NCBI GenBank assembly: GCA_020284085.1
Contig: JACEVL010000343.1
Coordinates: forward strand, 1-64,000
Direction: 5' to 3'
DNA length: 64,000 bases
DNA from: Aporrectodea caliginosa
Taxonomy: Eukaryota; Annelida; Clitellata; Crassiclitellata; Lumbricidae
The first letter of the stretch is position 1. The number at the start of each line of letters is the position of its first letter. Below are positions 56,670 through 64,000 of this stretch, in pieces. The position numbers and the translations under genes were made by a program. The notes beneath the pieces were generated by a model. It searched no databases. It saw only the letters and a list, made by a program, of their open reading frames with translations, and was not told the DNA's origin.

Positions 56670-57426
56670 CAGCGGTTTTTAAACTTTATTTTTATTGTAC
56701 CCCCAGGTAACAATATTGAATATTGGCGTACCCCCAACAAGGTCAGATCAAAAACAACATGCGGGCGTGTAGTCCCCTTGCAATTGACAACTCCTTTAAA
56801 TAATTGGTGCAAACGGGGTTTTAGTCATAGGTAGACAATTTTAAAAGGAATATAATTTTAACTTAAGAAAGTAGTCATATCAACAAAAAGGAAAAATAAA
56901 ATCACTATTAGAAAGTGTTAAAGTGAGCAGTGGGCTTGTTTTGACAAGCACAGATTTACGATATCTGGTTTAATATTTATTTGTCAATTTCAAACGCAAA
57001 TCTGGTTCGAGTTCAAGCTTTGTTCTGTATTTGTTTTGATCACATCACATGCATAGCTGAAAAACCTGTTTCACATAGGCCTAAATATGACATCCTGAAA
57101 GGAATCAAAAATTTTGAAGCTCGGCTAGAAATTAATCCATATTCAGCTCTTCGTTTCAGCCAAAAATCACACAACATGTCTTTCTTGAATTCGTTCTTCA
57201 ATCCACCATAACATGATAGTTCAACAAACTGGTCTCTTTCCTGGACTGAAAAATCAGCCGGCAACACATTCGATGGCATAAACTCATAGAAATGTACAGA
57301 AAATAAGCGAACGGTGGACGTAGAATAGCTAGTGAAACAAAGATGGACATGAAGTCCATAAACTTTTTTATAGAAAATTTTAATTTTTTGAAATTTTTCG
57401 CACCCCCAGCGACACCTGAAAATCAA
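56670..57426 (-). mobile_element. hAT transposase C-terminal fragment inserted in the LTR element
   Basis: The minus-strand frame 57,426-57,040 encodes MLCDFWLKRRAEYGLISSRA, SKFLIPFRMSYLGLCETGF, SAMHVM: the C-terminal dimerisation block of hAT transposases (FWxxLxxEYPxLSxxA...PFxTTYLCExGFS). The left end CAGCGGTTTTTAAACTT (56,670) has the look of a Charlie-type hAT terminus. The right terminus is not found. A host sequence of about 48 bp (AAATCAAAAGTCCC to TTCTCTACGG) occurs on both sides (56,622-56,669 and 57,419-57,466), far longer than a normal 8-bp duplication. Most of the transposase is missing. Confidence 0.75.
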
Positions 57427-57692
57427 AAGTCCCTCCAGAGTTCCAAAGAGTCAGTGTTCTCTACGGGACTAACACAGTCAAAAAGAAGGCAAAATCTCTT
57501 AACAAAGACGCGGCCAACGGCCCACAAAATTTCTACAATAATTCGCACAACGGCGGCCAACGGGCCAACAATCAAACCAAAATACAAAAGCAATCAACAA
57601 TTAAAGCCGTTTCTCGGCGACACAAAACAATTAAACAATTAAAAAGAAATGGCCATAGTCTCTCGACGTCAGGGACGGAGGGCCCAACGGAC
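57419..57692. other. 3' non-coding part of the LTR element
   Basis: GCCAACGGGCC/GCCAACGGCCC repeats, also present at 56,450-56,520. From 57,650 to about 57,790 a 75-bp segment with CCATAGTCTCTC and ACGGAGGGC is repeated twice, overlapping the end of the long ORF. Confidence 0.6.
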
Positions 57693-60674
57693 TCACAGAC
57701 AAAAGGGTCTGGCGGAAAAAAGGGGAAAAAGCCATAGTCTCTCAACGTCAAGGACGGAGGGCTCAACGCATCCCCAGACAAAAGGCGTCTGGGGGAAGGA
57801 AGGGGACCGAGTCAGAGTCCGGGCCGACGAGGGGTGACAGGTAGCAGCACGCGACGAAGGCGCACACATCGTCATCGTCCGCCGCTCGAAGACTTGCAGA
57901 CATCGGAAGCCTCTAGCGGTAGCGGGCCGGTAGGCGTACCGTCGTTCCGTATCGTCGACTTCAGAGACTGAAGGCATCGCGGCACTCGGGCCGGGTGCGT
58001 CGAAGATCGGAGCGGCGGCTCCGCCCGTCTCTTCGGAACTGTCGTCGTAGCTTGGCCGCAGCTTATCAATGTGTGCGATGAAAGGCTTCGAGTTCCGAGT
58101 CCTTCGCAGTCGATAGTTCACTGGCCCGGTCTGTTCCATCACGTAGAAAGGTCCGGTATACATTCGAGCCCATTTCGGACTCCGGCCCTGGTATCGTCGC
58201 GGCGTATAATACCAGACGCGGTCGCCCGGGGCGAACGCGGCTGGTCGCACCTTGAGATCGTACTTCTTCTTGCGCCGTTCTGCGGAGACCCGCAAGTGTT
58301 CTCTCACCAAGCGGTAGGCGCTCTCCACCCGCTCGGCGAAATCCTGGACGTAGCTGGAGTAGGTACTGGCTCGGTGGTCGTCATCCGGTGGCCGGCCATA
58401 GACTAGATCGATGGGAGCCCTGGTCTCCCGACCGAACATCAGGTAATTCGGCGTAAAGCCCGTAGCCTCATGCAGGGAAGCCCGGTAGGCGGCGAGGACA
58501 TGGGGTAAAACCTCGTCCCAATCGCGCTGATGACTGCTAATTACCTTCCCCAGCATGGCATTCATGGTCCGGAAAAGTCCCCGAAACTGGTTTCCCACTA
58601 TTTCCTTACACTTACTAAAACTACCATTGATCATCAGAAATATCAAGAACAGCATGATATTTATCGATCGTTCACCTACATGGTCGTTACTCGCTAATGG
58701 TCTGCGCCTAAGGGGCGATCTTACAGGGCGCGCATCTCCCGTCTCAATTTTATGCGTGCTTCCCGACGTTCTGCCTATGTCCCTATCAGTCGCGGAAAAC
58801 ACATCTCTATATTCCTCAAGCAAAGCACCTAATCGTTCCCGTATCTCAGGCGGCACTTCTACGGGCAAATCCGCTAACAATTTATCAGTTGGCGAAGCTT
58901 GGCCGACCGCGTCCCTGTTCGCGCGGTTGGTCTCGCACAATTCCACTTCTACCGGGTGCAACTCTCCTAAGGGGCGATCCTTGGATAACCGGACTGGGTC
59001 TTCGCTCAAATTCACCACCCTTACCCGAGCAACTGCGTAGTCACCGACAACTACGCGGGCGAGATGGACCCCGGGTTGGATTTCCTTAGCCTCCGTCATC
59101 CAGGCTGGCGCTACGGTCGTTAAATCACCGTACATAGTTTTGACCGGTATATCCCGCTGGGACTTAGGGGACACCAACACCTCCTCGGCGACGATCACGC
59201 GCCGGCACCATATAGATCCATTACCCCTAACCAGGGAAATACGCCTGCGTCCCACAAATAAAGATCCCATACCAAAGCCTAAGCGGCAGCGATGTTCTCT
59301 CAGCCAGTCCATACCTAACATGGGCTCAGAAATTTGATCAGAAACCAGAAAGGAAGTATGAATGTAAAACCCGTTCGTAATCTTAATGGGCACCCGCACC
59401 TCACCCAGGACATTTATATCGGACCCATTAGCAGCCATCAAGAAGCGATTGCAAGAGCGAAGTTCTAACCCGTCGACAGTAGATGAAGGCACCAGGCTGA
59501 CTTCCGATCCAGTGTCGATCAGGCATAGCTGCGATCGTCCGTTGATCTCTCCGCGGATGTAGACTGCGTTGTTCGTAGCACGGTCCGGCATTCTTGGGCG
59601 CGTCGTATGGTTCATGACCACCTGGTTCGGTGACGTCGAAGCATCGGGCTCGGTCGTCGCGGTCTGGCGGTTCTGGTGATTCTGGTATCGGCGATCTCGC
59701 CGGCAGTTACGAGCGATGTGACCGGCTCGTCCGCAGTTGAAGCAGGTCATTTCGCGTCGCTGATTCTCCGAAGGGCCCGGGCGGTCTCGCTCAGGTCGGA
59801 TTTCATGACTCGGTTCGTCGGTCGTCGGAGGGCTTCGGCGGAGCACGCGGAATTGTTCGTCTATTCTTTCCTCCATTTCTCGCTGCCATTTCCGCTGCTC
59901 ATCTCGCTGAGTATTCAGGAAGCGGTCCATCTGAGCCTGAAGCTGGGCGCTCAGATCGGTTTCTTGCGTCCCTCGCACTCGGTTTGGCTGTCTGCGGCGA
60001 TCATCGGCATCGTTCGTCCGTTGATAGGCCTCCAGACGCAGGGCGGTCCGGTATGCCTCGTCAAGATTCTTCGGTTCTCGCTCGCGTACTTTGAGCGAGA
60101 GCTCCCGGTCTCTCATCGCTTCCAGGAAGGCATCCTTCGCGATGATCTGCGTCGTCTCGTTGGAAGGCACCGGGTAGGCTAAGACAACCAGTCGTCGGAT
60201 CTCATGCAGCAGGTCACTCAGGTTCTCTTCCGGGCGTTGACGGCGGTAGTACAGCTGGGCGCGGAAGGTTTCTGCCTGGCCTTCCGTCCCGTATCTCTGC
60301 CGGAGGCGTTCGACCAATTCTTCATAACTTACGCTCGGTTGAGCGCCGAAGTCCCAGAGAAGCTGTGTAGCGGCCTTCTCCAGCGAACATCGCAAGTAGT
60401 CGACCCGGTCCGCGGCCGTCCACTTGTTGTGCCTTGCGCAGACCTCGAACTGCACCAGGAATGACTCCAACGAGCCCGTCCCATCGAACTTGCCTGGTTT
60501 CATCGGCGTCGGGCGGTTTCGCAGCAAGTCGCTGACATTTTCTAGCAGATTCGGCATCGAAGTCCCCGGTTCGTTCGGTCTTTCAGTCTCTTCGCGGAAA
60601 TTCGGTTTCAATTTCATCTTTTCCGTCGTCGATTCGCCCGTCTTCTCGCGGAGGCTCGATCTCTCCGGTTTCAC
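57693..60674 (-). CDS. Gag-protease-integrase C-terminus fusion ORF of the gypsy element
   Basis: 993 codons. Residues about 50-240 are a retrotransposon Gag capsid (KFDGTGSLESFLVQF, ENLSDLLHEIRRLV). One CCHC knuckle, CFNCGRAGHIARNC, lies at about 308-321. An aspartic protease with LIDTGSEVSLV lies near 385. After about 655 (SPLRRRPLA) the normal start of reverse transcriptase is missing. Instead a short hydrophobic AT-rich stretch (NIMLFLIFLMINGSFSK) leads directly into late integrase (WDEVLPHVLAAYRASLHEAT, then GFTPNYLMFGRETRAPIDL) and a GPY/F-type module (YTGPFYVM). Roughly the whole RT-RNase H-integrase core is gone, yet the frame is open. The ORF cannot encode an autonomous polymerase. 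Start chosen at the first Met. A leader of about 380 bp separates it from the 5' LTR. Confidence 0.87.
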   Translation of the reverse strand: MKPERSSLREKTGESTTEKMKLKPNFREETERPNEPGTSMPNLLENVSDLLRNRPTPMKPGKFDGTGSLESFLVQFEVCARHNKWTAADRVDYLRCSLEKAATQLLWDFGAQPSVSYEELVERLRQRYGTEGQAETFRAQLYYRRQRPEENLSDLLHEIRRLVVLAYPVPSNETTQIIAKDAFLEAMRDRELSLKVREREPKNLDEAYRTALRLEAYQRTNDADDRRRQPNRVRGTQETDLSAQLQAQMDRFLNTQRDEQRKWQREMEERIDEQFRVLRRSPPTTDEPSHEIRPERDRPGPSENQRREMTCFNCGRAGHIARNCRRDRRYQNHQNRQTATTEPDASTSPNQVVMNHTTRPRMPDRATNNAVYIRGEINGRSQLCLIDTGSEVSLVPSSTVDGLELRSCNRFLMAANGSDINVLGEVRVPIKITNGFYIHTSFLVSDQISEPMLGMDWLREHRCRLGFGMGSLFVGRRRISLVRGNGSIWCRRVIVAEEVLVSPKSQRDIPVKTMYGDLTTVAPAWMTEAKEIQPGVHLARVVVGDYAVARVRVVNLSEDPVRLSKDRPLGELHPVEVELCETNRANRDAVGQASPTDKLLADLPVEVPPEIRERLGALLEEYRDVFSATDRDIGRTSGSTHKIETGDARPVRSPLRRRPLASNDHVGERSINIMLFLIFLMINGSFSKCKEIVGNQFRGLFRTMNAMLGKVISSHQRDWDEVLPHVLAAYRASLHEATGFTPNYLMFGRETRAPIDLVYGRPPDDDHRASTYSSYVQDFAERVESAYRLVREHLRVSAERRKKKYDLKVRPAAFAPGDRVWYYTPRRYQGRSPKWARMYTGPFYVMEQTGPVNYRLRRTRNSKPFIAHIDKLRPSYDDSSEETGGAAAPIFDAPGPSAAMPSVSEVDDTERRYAYRPATARGFRCLQVFERRTMTMCAPSSRAATCHPSSARTLTRSPSFPQTPFVWGCVEPSVLDVERLWLFPLFSARPFCL

Positions 60675-61052
60675 GGTCGTCTTCTTCCCTCTTTTCGCGG
60701 AAGCTCGATCTCACCGGCTCTGGGTCATCGAAGTCGAGATCGGCCAACAGGCGGCTTCGGTCCGGCGGCATCTCCATCGTCTCTCTCCTCTGGCGTCGAC
60801 GTCTCGGCTGGCGTGCGGATGTGACCTGGCATCGGGTAGGCGAGATCTTCCAGGAAACGGCTTCTGTCCGGTTTCGTCCCTATCGCGGCCATTCGTCTCG
60901 CAGCTGGCGTAGAAATCTTTTTCGGCAGATCGGCCAGGTCCCAAGCTGCGTAGGGAACGGTGTCGTCCTCGTCTCCCGGGAACATCTTCGGTCGATTCTA
61001 GCGTCGTCGGCGGCAGGAACTCTCCGACAAAACCCCACGGCTCTGGTACCAC
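60675..61052 (-). other. 5' leader of the gypsy element
   Basis: Between the 5' LTR and the long ORF. The primer-binding-like TGGTACCAGAGCC abuts the LTR. Short overlapping minus-strand frames (up to 113 codons) repeat a Pro-Asp-Arg-Ser-Arg-Phe/Leu pattern and could be a degenerate repeat or an alternative Gag N-terminus. Confidence 0.55.
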
Positions 61053-61281
61053 TGTAAAGAAAACGGGGTTCTTCGTCTTCCGCTTCTCTCAGGATGGCGA
61101 GGGAAGGCGCGTGTCGCTCAGGATGGGAGCGTAAGTAGGACCTCCGTCGTCTTTCGAAGGGTTTCGCTTCTGCCAGCCGACTACCTAGTCAATGTCACCC
61201 TTCAGGGAAGTAATGCCAGACAGTTTCAATAGCTATCTTTATTTCAACCAACACCTCAACAATCACCAACCAAACTTTACA
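61053..61281 (-). repeat. 5' LTR
   Basis: Same sequence as 55,656-55,885 apart from a single-base deletion near its right end (CCAACCAAAC against CCAACGCAAAC). Confidence 0.93.
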
Positions 61282-61590
61282 CAGAGAGATAAAATACGTT
61301 TATTTAACGACGCCGTCATATCGACGATGATTGGCGTCATTAGAAAGATCATATGTACACTTATGCAGAGTACATGATTGGTCGTAATCGACTGTTCTAA
61401 CAGTTTTGTGCCTATGTCTTTTAGTAGCTAGGACTAAATATGCCTAAGATATTAGTAATATTAATAATAATATTTACGATGTTTGAGCATTTTGCTTTGC
61501 AATTGTTCTGAGTTAGATTTACAATAAAGATGGTATTCTGTATACACAGGATACCAGAAAGTTCACGTCTTACTGCTATAGGCAGTGTTT
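61282..61590. other. No gene recognised
   Basis: Unique-looking AT-rich sequence right of the LTR element. No LINE tail continuation from 55,655. Confidence 0.5.
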
Positions 61591-61593
61591 TGG

Positions 61594-61858
61594 TCTACAG
61601 TAACAATAATAATAACAATAATAGCAATAATAATAATAGTGATAATAATATTAGCAATAATAATAGTTACTTAAGAATAATCAGAAGAATAATAGTAGTA
61701 ATAATAATAATAATAACAATAATAATAGTAATAATAATAATATTAATAGTAATAACAATAATAGTAATAATAATAATAATACTAATGGTTATAAGATTAG
61801 TAGTAGTAGTAATCATAATAATAATAATAATAATGATCATAATAATAGTGTATATATA
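61594..61858. repeat. AAT/TAG trinucleotide-rich microsatellite
   Basis: Imperfect (AATAATAGTAAT)n run. Asn- or Ile-rich open frames across it are artefacts. Confidence 0.93.
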
Positions 61859-61929
61859 CATTAGAGTCTCTAGTAGTTGGCAGCGTTCTGCGTTATTGTT
61901 CTTGATTTATTTATAATAAAGTTCATAAT

Positions 61930-62440
61930 AGAATGCTGGTGTTCTTCTATCTTCTTCTTGGTCTTCTTCTTTGATTTCTTCTTTGTCTTCTTCTTTGTCT
62001 TCTTTCCGGAGGGGTCAGGGGCCGCCTTCAGATCTTCCGACCGGAAACCTCCAGCCACTTGTAGATGGTGTCTAAGCAGCTGGATTGACTGAGCACGGTG
62101 TACAGGTCGAAAGGCCAGTTTTTCCGTGCGCACTCTCGGAGGAGCTGGTCTTGGAGACCAGCCTGAGATGGACACTCCAATAGGAAATGGCGCACGGTTT
62201 CCTGGACGTCACCGCACTCGTCACAGTTTCCGGTTTCGTGGCGACCCCACAGCTTCAGCTGCGCGTTGAGGCAGCAGTGCCCCATCCGGAGTCTGGTGAT
62301 GGCGACCTCCTTCCTCCTGTTTGGGTCGGTGTATTTGCGGACCAGGCTGACGTTTGGCTCGACGATTCTGTAGTCGGAGCCGGTGTCTGAGGTGGTCCAC
62401 TCTGTTTGCCACTTCCGGAGGAAGTGGTCGCGGTAGAGGT
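61930..62440 (-). mobile_element. LINE C-terminal fragment with CCHC-type motif
   Basis: The minus-strand frame 62,285-62,028 reads MGHCCLNAQLKLWGRHETGN, then CDECGDVQETVRHFLLECPS. This is the CxxC...HxxxxC block at the end of many LINE ORFs (RMGHxxLN...CxxCGxxETVxHFLLECP). Upstream, one frameshift away, 62,400-62,290 reads PNVSLVRKY and RRKEVAITRLR. The 3' tail is a GAAGACAAAGAAG microsatellite (61,935-62,007 on the plus strand as TTCTTC). Confidence 0.75.
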
Positions 62441-62466
62441 GTCGTGCTTCTGGATACTCCAGCGGT

Positions 62467-63003
62467 CCTCTATATATACCCTCCCCGAGCAGGGAAGAGG
62501 CTGAGCCTAGAGAGGCTGAGGCTACGAGGCTCGGCCTAGAGAGGCTCGGCCTAGAGAGAGGCTGGGGCTACGAGGCTCGGCCTAGAGAGGCTCGGCCTAG
62601 AGAGGCTCGGCCTAGAGAGGCTGGGGCTACGAGGCTCGGCCTAGAGAGGCTGAGGCTACGAGGCTCGGCCTAAAGAGGTTCGGCCTAGAGAGGCTGAGGC
62701 TACGAGGCTCGGCCTAGAGAGGCTGGGCCTACGAGGCTGAGGCTACGAGGCTCGGGCTAGAGAGGCTGAGGCTATGAGGCTCGGCCTAGAGAGGCTGAGG
62801 CCAGAGAGGCTGAGGCTACGAGGCTCGGGCTAGAGAGGCTGGGCTACGAGGCTCGGCCTAGAGAGGCTGGGCCTAGAGAGGCTGAGGCTACGAGGCTCGG
62901 GCTAGAGAGGCTGAGGCTACGAGGCTGGGCCTACGAAGCTCCCCCCGGCGGCGACATGCCAAGACCAACTGCCGAAAATGGCAGACACCCCAAAATGTGC
63001 CAC
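62467..63003. repeat. 14/15-bp minisatellite GAGGCTCGGCCTAGA, copy 2
   Basis: Same segment as 55,892-56,376, with the same flanks CCTCTATATATACCCTCCCC and CCAAAATGTGCCAC and the same two unit types, but outside the LTR element and without LTRs. Confidence 0.9.
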
Positions 63004-63415
63004 AGAACCCCTCAAAAAGTCTTAAGAGAACGGGCAGAAACAGCAGTGCCCCCAGATAAGATCGCAGCACGAGTTGTTGGAGGAAGGTCAGTCCACAGCA
63101 AAAGGCCAACAGAGTTACAGAGGCATAGCCGCATAGACATGATGCGGTGCTGTGGCAGTCCGAGACCGAGGTACTAGGTTATGATGGTCTAAAGAGCGGA
63201 GAGGACGTCCAGAAGTAGCTGAGATCACATATATTACTGATAAAATCACAAAGGTAGCGTGGAGCTTGACCCAAGAACTTTTACAGTTAAGAATTTTAAA
63301 CTGAATCTGAGCAGTTAAGAGAAGCAAATGAAGGTGTTCAGTCATGAAAGTCGAAATATGGATAAATGAGGAAGGCAGGCGATCAAACGAGCAGCTGCAT
63401 TAAGTACCAGTGGCC
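63004..63415 (-). mobile_element. Decayed L2/CR1-like LINE C-terminus
   Basis: Minus-strand frames (with breaks) contain TAQIQFKIL, SGRPLRSLDHHNLVPRSRTA and, near 63,400, an AAARLIACLPSS-like segment in the order seen in L2/CR1 ORFs. No intact reading frame. Confidence 0.6.
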
Positions 63416-64000
63416 CGTTTGTGAAATTGATGGTCTGGAATCGTATTGTACTAACTCTACTGTCGGCTTGCTCAAGGACTAGTAAACACCCCCTGAAACA
63501 AAATCCTGGCTTCGGCCTTGGTAATTATGTATGCATAGTTGCTAATCTTATGTTCTTGACAATAAGTTTACAAATATGCTTAATGGAAGCCATACATACA
63601 CTATTACACATGTGTAATTATATGTACATACTTGCACATTTAGTAGGCAACTAGTAATAATCTTTAGATTAAGTGTAATAGTAATAATATCATCAAAACC
63701 AAGATTTTTACTGTGTTTAAGTTGGCTAGCTCAAACAACCGTATACATGTACTAATATTTTAAATCACGTCGATTTTGCAAGAGTTTTGAACTATGGCCC
63801 AAGGATGAACACACCCTAGTTAAAGATAGTTGGTCAAAACACATTAAATTCTTACAAAAAACTTGTCAAGATGGTTGAAGCAGTTGCTGTAACCCACGAA
63901 ATGCTACTCATTCAGAGTGAATATGCATAACAATGATAGCTATGTCATATTACATGAAGATGCATAACAATGATAGCTATTCTCCACATCATATTACATT
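63416..64000. other. No gene recognised
   Basis: 63,485-63,525 (AACACCCCCTGAAAC, TTCGGCCTTGG) resembles the transposon-like fragment at 51,370-51,425. The rest is AT-rich with a short direct repeat TGCATAACAATGATAGCTAT (63,926 and 63,961). Confidence 0.45.

Larger units (their letters stand above)
55656..61281 (-). mobile_element. Ty3/gypsy LTR retrotransposon lacking reverse transcriptase
   Basis: Two LTRs of about 230 bp (55,656-55,885 and 61,053-61,281) bound a 5.6-kb element read on the minus strand. Directly inside the 5' LTR (61,052 downward, minus strand) is GTGGTACCAGAGCC, a plausible tRNA primer-binding site beginning TGG. One long gag-pol-derived ORF (60,674-57,693) lacks RT, RNase H and most of integrase. 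3' of the ORF are direct repeats, a hAT fragment and a minisatellite. The flanks show no 5-bp target duplication (AGAAC against CAGAG). Confidence 0.85.

Noticed and set aside
57649..61057. Plus-strand ORFs of 60-168 codons across the gypsy element
   Set aside because: Shadows of the minus-strand Gag-protease-integrase ORF.

Overview
The window is nuclear DNA of a metazoan, most likely a marine invertebrate. It holds a split DNAJC5 (cysteine-string protein) gene with GT-AG introns and one GC-AG intron, an OSER1-type gene, and dense L2/CR1-, RTE- and Jockey-like LINEs, hAT elements, MITEs and a Ty3/gypsy element. There are no bacterial-style operons. I cannot fix the phylum; an invertebrate deuterostome is plausible but that is only an impression.

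Layout. 0-13.5 kb: gene-free, with minisatellites, a CACTA-like end, antisense L2/CR1-like LINE fragments and a 305-bp MITE with a 9-bp target duplication. 13.5-34.1 kb: mobile-element cluster. It holds a hAT element with a second hAT MITE nested inside (13,546-14,881) and two copies of one hAT family in opposite orientations (15,269-17,635 and 28,122-34,106). Both copies carry a homopurine/homopyrimidine minisatellite and RTE LINE tails, and each has its own 8-bp target duplication. Between them lie two blocks of a repeat carrying TTACGTCA (CRE-like) motifs, nested LINE tails, and a 2.4-kb inverted-repeat element with a 50-bp palindrome.

34.1-48.7 kb holds the two genes. OSER1 (minus strand, coding exon 36,119-36,910) and DNAJC5 (plus strand, coding exons from 40,837 to 48,719) stand head to head. 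The DNAJC5 homologue has a J domain with HPD at residues 43-45, the conserved [13 protein letters not shown] linker and a cysteine string. A roughly 290-bp tandem duplication has produced a second cysteine-string exon. The splice phases fit only if both copies are included, which predicts a protein with two cysteine strings; skipping the second copy gives an immediate stop. A second possible first exon also fits the splice phase.

48.7-64 kb: gene-poor 3' flank, then a hAT element (52,615-55,565) carrying a 622-codon LINE reverse-transcriptase ORF, then a Ty3/gypsy element (55,656-61,281) with almost identical LTRs. Its single long ORF goes from Gag and protease straight to the end of integrase, with reverse transcriptase, RNase H and most of integrase missing. 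Further LINE tails and a minisatellite shared with the gypsy element follow.

All identifications come from reading the sequence. No database search was possible, so transposon superfamily and clade names rest on termini, target duplications and recognisable motifs.
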